The position numbers were made by a program, and so were the translations under genes. From Lineus longissimus (taxonomy: Eukaryota; Nemertea; Pilidiophora; Heteronemertea; Lineidae), in NCBI RefSeq assembly GCF_910592395.1, contig NC_088324.1, positions 7,650,953-7,714,952 of the forward strand: a stretch of DNA of 64,000 bases, written 5' to 3'. Below are positions 37,655-48,200 of this stretch, piece by piece; position 1 is the stretch's first letter, and every line of letters begins with the position of its first letter. A model generated the notes under the pieces. That model made no database searches. It was not told the origin of the DNA and saw only the letters and a list, made by a program, of their open reading frames with translations.

Positions 37655-38160
37655 GGAGTGGTTCATGACAATTGTAATGGAATAGTTCTTGACGCTTGAA
37701 ATGGACCAGTTCAATAATGTTGTAATGGAATAGTTCATGACAGTTGTAATGGAATAGTTCATGACGGTTGTAATGGACCAGTTTATTACAGCTGTAATGG
37801 AATAGTTCATTACAGTTGTAATGGAATAGTTCATTACGGTTGTAATACAGTATTTCATGACAGTTGTAATGGAATATTTCATGATAGTTGTAATGAAATA
37901 ATTCATTACAGTTCTAACGGAATAGTTCATGACAGTTGTAATGGAATAATTCATTACAGTTCTAACGGAATAGTTCATGACAATTGTAATGAAATAGTTC
38001 ATGACAGTTGTAATGAAATAGTTCATTACAGTTCCAACGGAATAGCTCATGACAATTGTAATGTTCATGTATGTATATAAGTCATCACAATTGTAATGAA
38101 ACACTTTATAAATTGCAATGGCTATAGTTCATCACAATTGTAATGGATGCCATTTATTAA
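37655..38160 (-). repeat. 24-bp minisatellite
   Basis: About 20 units of aatggaatagttcatgacag plus ttgt. The 24-bp period leaves a 154-codon frame open on the minus strand (8-residue repeats of the VMNYSITT kind), which is a by-product. Confidence 0.85.
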
Positions 38161-39169
38161 TTGTTAGATGTATGAATACAGAATCATAGAATTTCTTCAT
38201 GTAATTACAGCTGCATAGAATTTCTTCATGTAATTACAGCTGTAATGTTAATTGCAGCTATGACGGGTATCTTCCTTTAGAAGTAATGAAAATTGCATTA
38301 CAATATCACAGGACGGGAGTCTTATTTCATTCACCTTGTAATCTGATACATAGTCCAGTTCATGTACATGTACCTGTTGCTGTATGTCCCCAGTTTGGAT
38401 AGGAGTTTTCAAGGGGCAGGCTATCTGCCTTTTCTCCAATGAATATGTCAGTGTATTATTATTGTATGGAGATGTGTAGGTCACCGAGGGGGGTTGTATG
38501 CCCACTGGTGAACCAACTTGATCTGCATGCCAAGTATAGAACTTTTCAGTTGCAATCTGTCTGTAGAATCATGGCATAGATATTTTGAAACTATCTCTAA
38601 ATTATATTTCAAATATCATTGGAGTATGAATTCATATACACAGCCATTTTTGTACAGAATTTCTTCAATTACTTTTTCAAAACCGTGTAAACTTGACTTT
38701 TCTTCTTCAATGAAATAAATGCACAAAAATGTTTTCACATGAGACTCTTGCTTTTTTCTTGTTCGGACGTGCGTGACTGCTTATGAGAGTTAGGAGTCAT
38801 TATCTGCAGGATACTTTGATCTCCTTATCAGCAAAGTACCCTTACCCATAATTCACCCCTCATCACCAATATGGTAGCAGTTTTCTGATACATGTACATG
38901 CAGGCATACAAAAATATGTCTTTGTGACGAAGTCTTTAAATCCCAAAGTGTTAAACGTTTTGCCTATCATCCCCAAAACATTGAATAGGGAGAGACATAG
39001 GTGACGTATTTGACAGCTTTGGAGGTGTTTATATACATTTGACACCGTTTTTATCATCCGTATCCAGTCAAACTACTTCAGTATGTGGAATTAATTCTTG
39101 GAATGCCAACTCATGTCACCATGTCACGCCCAATGAGTGATGACGCTATGAGCATGGCCTCTTGTCTTG

Positions 39170-39420
39170 CTAGACAATATCACAACCCTCAGGGTTTCCA
39201 CTGTAGGAGTTGGAAGCATCGTCTCTGTTTTGGAGGACAATATCACAACCCTCAGAGTTTCCACCATAGGAGATAATAGCATCGCCTCTGTCTTGGGAGA
39301 CAATGTCACAACCCTCGGTGTTTCCACCATAGGGGAAAGTAGCATCGCCTCTATCTTGGAAGACAAGGTCACAACTATCAGTATTTCCAGCATAGGAAAT
39401 AATTGTACCGTATCACCTCA
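39170..39420. repeat. 63-bp tandem repeat, about four copies
   Basis: Units start at 39173, 39236, 39299 and 39362 with gacaatatcacaaccctcag, then gtttccac and tagcatcgcctct. The 21-codon period keeps frames open on both strands; the plus frame has an in-frame stop upstream and no ATG. Confidence 0.8.
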
Positions 39421-40133
39421 TCTTGAAGATAATCATCTTGAGTAACGTGACACTGTCGCCGGACAAGGTGGATCGGCCTCTTCCTTCTCCTTTTGCAACC
39501 CAAACGAACTCCGAAGGTCTGTCCAGTCACCACGTCCGGAGTTTTACTCGGCGTAAAGCATGTTGTTTATAATAGTTTTAGGATGAATCGGAGAAATCTT
39601 GAAGAAAGGTCGGGGATAACAGAGTACATCTTATAATGGTTCGTAGCTATTCGTAAGGGTTGTGAAACCTGCCTTATATCAGCCCTTTCAAATAAACGCG
39701 TGACCCTAGAGAGCTCTGCCCCAAAGCGCATTTTTCGACCAACGGGTGCTGGCTTTTATGTTGAAACCATACGTTCTTTAGTTGCCTGACTCTTTATTTG
39801 AAAGTCGACTCTGACATGGACTCCCAGGAGATGCTTGGTTATTGTCCGAGGAAAACTGTAAGGGCTTGAAGGGTAGATATCATGGGTAAAGATTGGTTAA
39901 AAGATTTACACATGTCACGATAGGCTATGTATTTCCAACAGTCACATCAGAAAATGGATGGACACACTAGTTTTGGGCCCAAATTGGTTGTTTCTTGATA
40001 TCTGAAGAGCGCATGCGTATAAATTTCTTTGGTGAATCTCTGCTCACTCAAACAAATTGATGTTGCAGCGCCATCTCCGCTCTGAGCCTTCAAGTGTATG
40101 TCAGAATTGTTAAGGAGAGTCTGATGCTTAGAC

Positions 40134-40173
40134 CAGAGTCTTTCAAATAAAATAATTTATTTGAAAGACTCTG
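40134..40173. repeat. Perfect 40-nt palindrome
   Basis: CAGAGTCTTTCAAATAAA and its exact complement TTTATTTGAAAGACTCTG flank the 4-nt loop ataa. Outside it, gtctgat...tagac and ttcagacc extend the pairing loosely. Confidence 0.85.
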
Positions 40174-40426
40174 TTCAGACCTTCTGTGTATCTATTTCTT
40201 AACGTCTAAGGCAAGGCCAAGGGTTGACTAAAGGATGGGTGTGGTCCGAATGGTTGACATGAAATAGAGATATGATAGTTCGCCAAAATATTCAATTTCT
40301 TTGAATGGCAAGTAAATAATAGGCATTTTTTTCTTTTCTTTGCAAAATTTGAAAGAAATTCCTGGATTATTTGATTGTGAAAATGCACCTGAACCATAGT
40401 TTGCTAATGGCTTTTGACAATCAAGG

Positions 40427-40670
40427 CAAGATGGCGTCAGTGTGACGTCACAAGAAGGGAGGATGTCAAATGAACGGAAAAGCCTTATCAATTTCACCCC
40501 CATATACCCTGTTAGGCCTAGCCCAATAAGACGTCATTGCCATTTTAGGCGTGGTCATACCCTGGGAGCCACCACGTGGTAAGCAGTGATCAGCCAATGC
40601 ATAGTAAAACCAATAAAAACATGAATGAACGAAAAGCGCGGGAAAGAATTTTGCCGTCCACGCATGCGCA
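40427..40670 (+). promoter_or_regulatory. EHMT: Probable EHMT core promoter
   Basis: Within 244 bp there are matches to common housekeeping promoter sites: YY1 CAAGATGGCG (40427-40436), CRE TGACGTCA (40443-40450), E-box CACGTG (40573-40578), two CCAAT boxes 16 bp apart (40594-40598 and 40610-40614; NF-Y type), E2F GCGCGGGAAA (40636-40645) and NRF1 CGCATGCGCA (40661-40670). There is no TATA box at a fitting place. A good splice donor follows at 40709. Transcription start and factor binding are inferred. Confidence 0.65.
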
Positions 40671-40708
40671 TCGTCTTAATTGATTATCGGCACGGAAGCT
40701 TTGGCCAG
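40671..40708 (+). other. EHMT: Probable first, non-coding exon of EHMT (start approximate)
   Basis: Donor GCCAG|gtacgt at 40709 lies just after the promoter sites, and the next acceptor of matching quality is at 42187. The 5' border is a guess based on the NRF1 and E2F positions. Confidence 0.45.
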
Positions 40709-41145
40709 GTACGTGGTCAAAAGTGGCCAAATTTACAGCTTCTGTGACCAGGATCACTTAAAAACAAAACATGATCACGCGAAGAACGCTTTTATTAACA
40801 AAGTGCTTTGGTATGCAGGATTATTACGCTCTAGTTTTCGCGAGAGCGTTGTTTTTCAGTGGTGATTTATTTGGGACATCGTGTTTTCCCCCATTGTTCC
40901 GAGAAGTTTGTCTCCCGAGCACTGTATTTGGCTGTGTACATTGGCCGGCGAAAACGGCAAAATAAAACGAATGGTTTTCTCGATTTCTCGAATATAATAT
41001 TGGTTTAGGTCATATTTAGTTAATTCTCGTCTTGGTTATTCATTGTGCTTTAGTTGTGTTTGCATGCCTGCTTTGATGTGTGAGTTTGGCTGTCAGAAAG
41101 TTGAGTTTTGTTGTGACTTTCTGTTGTGTGAGTGTAAATAGTGTA

Positions 41146-41290
41146 GGCCCTAGTGCTAACGTTGCGCGATGTTATATCGCCACTAAATTGTGCGTTGTAT
41201 CACCATTTACGTCAATTAAAAGGTGGCGATACAACGCAGTCTCTGCTCATGATGTAGCGATAAAATATCGCACTATGTTAGGGCTAGCCC
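41146..41290. repeat. 145-bp foldback element
   Basis: ggccctagtgctaac and the right end gttagggctagccc pair imperfectly; gcgatgttatatcgc pairs with gcgataaaatatcgc, and gcgttgtatcaccattt with aaaaggtggcgatacaacgc. Nearly the whole element folds on itself. Confidence 0.7.
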
Positions 41291-41458
41291 TAGTCGAGGA
41301 CAGACCGTTGTGTCCGCGACAGTCCTCAAATTATATAGGGACCGTCCCTCAAATTAACCACCACCAGTGTGCAGTTCTTTGGTTGTCACAGGCTGGGGGT
41401 TGTCAATATCTTTAGTTTCTATCCACATGACCTGAGCACTGCGTGGTATGGTTTGCTA

Positions 41459-41548
41459 TTCGGTCCCGGATATGCTGATGGTAAAGTTTGCGCATACTCT
41501 GTTAGCATAACAGAGCGCAAACCCCATCATCATATATCTGGGACCGAA
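41459..41548. repeat. 90-bp foldback element
   Basis: ttcggtcccggatat pairs with atatctgggaccgaa, gtttgcgc with gcgcaaac, and the centre ctctgttagcataacagag is itself a palindrome. Confidence 0.75.
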
Positions 41549-42187
41549 GCATAAGGGGGACTATACTATAGTAGGCTGGAGCAGCGGGGTTAAATTGGCC
41601 ATCTGTGGGTGACTATATATGCACAGCAGGTTGGTTTCAGCACTACCATTGTACAAGCCTGAATAGTTTTGACGTAGGCCTACTGTGAGATGGGAGAGAC
41701 CCCCATTAGCAACATTGTGTAACTTTATCCTGCCAACCTAGCTGCTGCTTATAGTGTCCCTTTAAGCGCATATTAATTCCACAGGCAACAGAATGGGAGT
41801 TGACAATGGCAAGCAGCGCAGTCTGGCGGTGGGCCAAATCCTAATTCCGAAATGCTTTCATTCATGACAACATTTTGGGGGCAATTTTAAAAATGGTAAA
41901 AATGCCCTAAGCATAAATTAGGTGACAACATGACATACGAGTATAAAGTGCCCTCAAAAATAGTTGCAGGTTAACAGGATGTGACATTTAATCAGGAGAA
42001 TCCCATGCTAAGAAAGCACTGTTATTTCAGTTCAACATTTTACTCCTTGCTGGCCGAAACCTGCTTCCTTCTGTCCTTCCCACCTTCGGGTCAGCTCATG
42101 TGAACAAATGTATATTGTTCGGAACAATGTACCCTCGGTCTGACGCATTTGCTCATTCAGTTATTCAGTTATTTCATCTCTTTTTAG

Positions 42188-42279
42188 ATTTCGTCATGAT
42201 GATGGTGTGGTAGAGCATCTGGGGCATAGTCATCTTCAACTCGTTTAAACTGTCTTACACAACCTTCTAAATAATGGAG
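42188..42279 (+). other. EHMT: EHMT leader exon carrying the start codon
   Basis: Acceptor ttatttcatctctttttag, donor ATGGAG|gtaagt. The exon is 5' UTR up to 42273, then ATG GAG. A stop (TAA 42268-42270) lies in frame just before the ATG, and the ATG has A at -3 and G at +4. A tiny upstream frame (MMMVW, 42196-42213) precedes it. Confidence 0.65.
42196..42213 (+). promoter_or_regulatory. Upstream ORF of five codons in EHMT leader
   Basis: Three consecutive ATGs, then GTG TGG TAG. It ends 60 nt before the main start and could lower or regulate translation. Effect is inference. Confidence 0.4.
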
Positions 42280-45200
42280 GTAAGTCTAATATTTCATCAG
42301 AGTCTTTTTTAGAGTATTTTCTGCACTTTGAAATGTTTAACTGGGTCAGCCTTGAAGGTGAGAACCAGATCCATGTACAGTAGAAACTCTCTACTAAGGA
42401 CACCTTTGGGACTGACAAATGCTGTCCTCAAAACAGATGTGTCCTGATTAGAGAGGTGAAATTGAAACAACCAATTTTGTGTCCAAAACTAGTGTCGTCA
42501 TTAGAGAGGGTGTCCTGATTAGAGAGGTGTCAGCTAGAGAGGTTCCACTGTACATGTACCATTTGATTTACAATGTGTTTGCCCGTTGCAGGTGGAACTG
42601 GAGGACTGTGCCAGGGGGAAGAGCATGTGTGCCGATGATGATGCTGTCTGTGAGAAGATGGCGCATGTCGGGAAAAAGGTAGCAGCAACCGTGAACGGTC
42701 TCCCAGAAAATGATGCCACTAATGTGGATTCGGCATCAGGTGAATCTGGACCAGTTGATGCGTGTCTGAATGGCATTGACGGCCCAGCGGCTGATGAGGC
42801 AAATGAAAGTGAAGCTGGTACTGCTCAAGAAAATTTGAATGCGGCATCTTCTAGTTGTAGCAGTAAGCCTGGTAAAAGTCCCACAAATAGTCCCAAGACT
42901 GCTGTGCTGGCTAAACAAGTTGAGAAAAATGGAAAAAGTGACTCTGAGTTTTCGGAACATGTGGCCAAGAACAGCGGACTGGCGAGTGTAGGGGATGATT
43001 CTTTGGTAACCGACAAACCTTCTCCAATGGATTGTGATACAAACTGTGGCAGTGGAGGCGTCGCTGAAGAGGGTGACAACGTCAAGGGCGATGATACTGA
43101 TAGAAAATGCCTCGAGACCCTGCTGACTAAAAATGTGAAATATTCTCAAGGCCATATCGTAGAGAATGAAGACGGCACTAACGAAAGCGTCAAGTCACAG
43201 AAGACCACTCAGAGAGCTAAGAAGTCTGCAGGGCCATCCAAACCATCATCCCGTGGCTTTGTCAAAAAGTTCCCTGGGACAGACATTATGACCATCAATT
43301 TAGCCCCCATTGCCAATGTGAAATTAAAACTGCCCAACGTCGATGATGCGGCGAGTGTGAAACGAACGGGTGCAACCGACAAGGTGGCCAATAGCGAGCC
43401 GATACTTCCTAATTCGTCAAAAGATGACACTGCCAGTAGTGATCGTGAGGATGAGAAAGCAGCTGAGACTGAGAGCGTTAATTCTAGCTCAAAGGTTAAA
43501 AAATGTGGTGCTAAACTTTATACGATCACGGGTAAACGACGAAAGGTGTCGCCGTTGAAACGCAAACGCCGACGGAAAACCGGGACCTACAAACTTCCTC
43601 AGATCCATAGTAAAAAGGAATATAAACGAAAGCTCGGGACGGCGCTCGGTAGAGAGGCGAATAACAATTCCAAGGTGAAGCGTGACGATGGCGATGATGT
43701 TGTTATTACCGTGATGGAGAGTGATACCGACACGTTGCTAGACGAATCGCTGGAGGACGCTGCTTGTGATGATGTGGCGACGCCTCAACGCGTGTCACAG
43801 GTTGGCCGTCAGGTGAGTTGCTGGGTAGTCCGTTTCGCCGAGAAAAAAATGGCACTGCACGCCAAAAAAGCCAAAATATGGCTGTGAAAAACTGTTAGTA
43901 TTTCACTTGGCATGGTTTGTTCTTGGTCATGCTCCTGGCAAGGTACATGTAAGTGCTTTTTTAGATACTTTGGACGTTATGGATTTCGTTCTGACTGCTG
44001 CGTCTTCTCTGTGAAAACTGAAATCAGTTTGTCGTCTCTGCTAATGTTGTCCTTGTGACATTCCAGGAGCAGGAGCTGAAGAGGGTTCGCGTTGCCAGTC
44101 CAATTCTACAAGGTATGTGAATCTACTATTGTTTGTGTCTTTGAAACTCATGTTTTAAAGTCTAGAGTGGCATTTTAAGATACTGAGAAGCAGATTTAAG
44201 CGTTTTCAGGTGCAAAAATAGCTTCAGGAGGGGTCTTTTTCTTTTTTTTAAACAAGAAAAAAACATTTTTTTTAAAATAGTCCTGGCAGAAACCCTGACT
44301 GTGAAATATATATCTCTCAATTTCAGATCCTGACTGTGGTCCCTCGTTAGCCAAGAGAGCAAGAATCGACCGGATGAGGATGACTCCTAGTCCTACACCA
44401 ATTCCACTGCCTCGTTCCAAAAACAAAATGGTGTACACACTGCAGCGAGCCGGGGACGGTCAGGCGTCGCCAAAAATTATCAATGTCGTCTCGCAAGCGA
44501 ACACTCCTTGCAGCATTGGCGAACCGGTGAAATGTGTACCGTCATCTTCTCTCTCCGTTGCGTCACTGCCGTCAGAAAAATTTTCAGCCGCCGTGGTGGG
44601 CCAGAACAATGTCGTTTATAATTCAAACAATGCGGTGCTGCAGAATGTTGTCCTTGTGCCCATTTCGCCGTCGCCTAAACCACAACAGGTGTCGTTACTA
44701 GGCAAAGGACTGATTACCGGCACCAACTCGACTACGGGGATGGTGACGTTATTACGGAGTCCAGGAATGCCCAATTTGAGTGCCCGTAAAACGTCACCGA
44801 TGATTTTAAACGTGGGCAGTGATAAGCCTTACGTTCTGACGCCAATGCCACGCCCGCCCTCCCTGACGCCGCAGAAGAGCTACTCCTGCGCGCCGCAGAG
44901 GGCGTACAAAATGATCTCCACTTCATCGCCGCTTCATGTCACCTCACAGTCTCAGCTGAAGAGAGCCATCAATGCCGCCCGGCCTCCACCTCCGCTCAGG
45001 AAGATGTGTATGCCCACGGAGTCTAGTCCAACTCCGGTGCCCAGTGGCGTGGTCACTCCACCAAGGAGTCCTTGTACGGTGGTGGGGGCCGCTACTCCGT
45101 CAGATGTAAGTAGGTTTTCTATCAACCAAAACCTTGGCATTCATAGGAATCTTTTCTCTGCATTCCTTTTGTTTCCAGTTGCCTTTGAAAGTGCATGATA

Positions 45201-48200
45201 AAAAATTCTATTTGGGAACCGTACACCTAGTTAACCGACGGTTGACTTGTTGCGGGTTTTGTGGAGAGGTTTGGTGAAAATCTTCACGAATATTGTGTAC
45301 CAACTTTGGTATGATCCAGGTGGAAATGGTAGATATTTTGTACTTACCAGCATTCCTTCCAAAGGTGTACACTCATCATGCTTCCCATCGGTTATTAAAC
45401 CTACTTGTACATTCTTTCCAAAGGTAGTTGGATTTACTCTGAGGACACCTTTCCCTACGAAACTTTTACTCTGAGGACACCTTTCCCTATGATATTTTCA
45501 CTCTGAGGACACCTTTCCCTACGATACTTTCACTCTGAGGACACCTTTCCCTACGATATTTTCACCCTGAGGACACCTTTCCCTACGATACTTTCACTCT
45601 GAGGACACCTTTCCCAACGATACTTTCACTCTGAGGACACCTTTCCCTACGTTACTTTCACTCTGAGGACACCTTTCCCCACGATTCTTTCACTCTGAGG
45701 GCGCCTTTCCCTACGGTACTTTCAATCTGAGGACACCTTTCCCCATGATACTTTCACTCTGAGGACGCCTTTCCCAACGATACTTTCACTCCGAGGACAC
45801 CTTTCCCCACGATACTTTCACTCTGAGGACACCTTTCCCTACGATACTTTCACTCTGAGGACACCTTTCCCCATGATACTTTCACTCTGAGGACACCTTT
45901 CCCCACGATACTTTCACTCTGAGGACACCTTTCCCCACGATACTTTCACTCAGAGGACACCTTTCCCCACGATACTTTCACTCTGAGGACACCTTTCCCC
46001 ACGATACTTTCTCTCTGAGGACACCTTTCCCCATGATACTTTCACTCAGAGGACACCTTTCCCCACGATACTTTCACTCCGAGGACACCTTTCCCCACGA
46101 TACTTTCACTCTGAGGACACCTTTCCCCACGATACTTTCTCTCTGAGGACACCTTTCCCCACGATACTTTCACTCTGAGGACACCTTTCCCCACGATACT
46201 TTCACTCAGAGGACACCTTTCCCCACGATACTTTCTCTCTGAGGACACCTTTCCCCACGATACTTTCACTCAGAGGACACCTTTCCCCACGATACTTTCA
46301 CTCTGAGGACACCTTTCCCCACGATACTTTCTCTCTGAGGACACCTTTCCCCACGATACTTTCACTCTGAGGACATCTTTCCCCACGATACTTTCACTCT
46401 GAGGGTGCCTTTCCCTACGTTACTTTCACTCTGAGGACACCTTTCCCCACGATTCTTTCACTCTGAGGGCGCCTTTCCCTACGATACTTTCACTCTGAGG
46501 GCGCCTTTCCCCACGATACTTTCACTCTGAGGACACCTTTCCCCACGATACTTTCTCTCTGAAGACACCTTTCCCCACGATACTTTCTCTCTGAGGACAC
46601 CTTTCCCCACGATACTTTCACTCTGAGGACACCTTTCCCCACGATACTTTCACTCTGAGGACACCTTTCCCCACGATACTTTCACTCTGAGGACACCTTT
46701 CCCCATGATACTATCACTCTGAGGACACCTTTCCCCACGATACTTTCACTCTGAGGACACCTTTCCCCACGATACTTTCACTCTGAGGACACCTTTCCCC
46801 ATGATACTATCACTCTGAGGACACCTTTCCCCATGATACTATCACTCTGAGGACACCTTTCCCTATGATACTATCACTCTGAGGACACCTTTCCCCACGA
46901 TACTTTCACTCTGAGGACACCTTTCCCTACGATACTTTCTCTCTGAGGACACCTTTCCCCATGATACTTTCACTCTGATGACACCTTTCCCCACGATACT
47001 TTCACTCTGAGGACACCTTTCCCCACGATACTTTCACTCGGAGGGTGCCTTTCCCTACGATACTTTGAGTTTATCACCGATGTTCTTGCCATAAATAAGG
47101 CTCGCTCCTGTCATTTTCTGTGCAATTTCTAGTGACGCTGTCTGTTTGATTTCGCAGAAAAAGCCAGATGTTCCCCTGGAGATGGACCTGATTCCGCTGT
47201 GCGCGTGTAAAGTAAACGGTGCGTCGTTTGCCAATCTGGGACAGGTGACTTACTGCCAAGCTTTAGATTCGACAGACGGAAAGGTGAGTTTCGTCATTCT
47301 TCTTCCTCTTCAGCGTTCAAACTGGACTTCGCCTGCTCTGAGGTGTTTGCCAGACAGCACCACCTAGGATCGGCAACACGTACTATCTCTACAATAGGTT
47401 TTTACGGTCAATGACGCCAGACAATGCCTCTCGAGCAATTGCCGGGTGTCTTTTGCCGTGAAGATCTATTGTAAAGATGGTTTGTTCTGCCGACCCTAGT
47501 AGGTACTGGCGTATCTGGCAAAGGGCCTATTCTCCTGGTAGTATTCCCCTCCATCCAAGGTGGAATACGTTATTTTATGTACCACCTCAGTTTATAGGTG
47601 AATATTGAATTTTTATGCCTGGTGACTCCCTTTTTGAGTCCATCACAAGCTACTCATCTTTCCCACTAAATAGTATCATTTGCTTGCCCTGGTATAGACA
47701 CTACAGGTTTGCCCCCAAAAAAACTTCTTTGCCCTCTCCTGGGGACCAGAGTTCGAAAAGGGAATTAACATCACTCAACCTTGCTCCCAGATAAAAATTG
47801 GCCCCATTTGAGAAGTTTTTCTGGGACACCCTGTAGATACAAGACACCTTGGTTTTACGTCTCATTCAAAGGACTAAGCAATTGAGTATCTTGCCCAAGG
47901 ACACTACGACGAAACAGTGGTAATCCTTCAGCGAGTCAAGCTGGCGACCTCCTGATAATGAGCCCTTAGCTCCAACCACTGTGCCACTAGTTCCCAGGAA
48001 AGGTGACAAAATGGTGCTAATTCAATTGACATATACTTCACAGTGTCAGTCACACCTTTACAGAAAAGTAGCGTGAGTGGAATTTTGTGCAGGGCACACA
48101 TTGACTCGTGCCATTTTTCACATTTTGCAGATTCTTGGCTGTTGTAATAAGGTGACAAATGCTCAATTGGTGCGACCTGCAGTGAAAATTCCCTTTATGG

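Larger units (their letters stand above)
30568..40426 (+). other. Cav2 3' UTR of unknown length, then intergenic DNA
   Basis: No open frame longer than about 100 codons outside minisatellites, and no splice-bounded coding block on either strand. AATAAA hexamers occur (for example near 36853), but none could be assigned as the Cav2 poly(A) site. Repeats present: palindrome array 33092-33478, 90-bp inverted-repeat element 33857-33946, (attg)n at 37232-37271, 24-bp minisatellite 37655-38160, 63-bp tandem repeat 39170-39420 and a perfect palindrome 40134-40173. Confidence 0.55.
40709..42187 (+). other. EHMT intron 1
   Basis: Contains two foldback elements (41146-41290, 41459-41548). No coding signal. 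Confidence 0.5.

Noticed and set aside
37640-38104. Minus-strand frame of 154 codons
   Set aside because: Made of 8-residue repeats from the 24-bp minisatellite.
39167-39445. Possible 21-residue repeat protein
   Set aside because: Open on both strands, an in-frame stop lies upstream on the plus strand, and no ATG is present.
42586-42591. TTG start for EHMT inside the intron end
   Set aside because: These bases are the acceptor of the intron; ATG GAG at 42274-42279 joins in phase and has a good start context.
42736-43155. Minus-strand frames opposite EHMT exon 2
   Set aside because: Shadows of the coding strand without independent support.
45430-47068. CRISPR-like or coding tandem repeat
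   Set aside because: No spacers, a period of 32 bp that is not a multiple of three, and position inside an EHMT intron.
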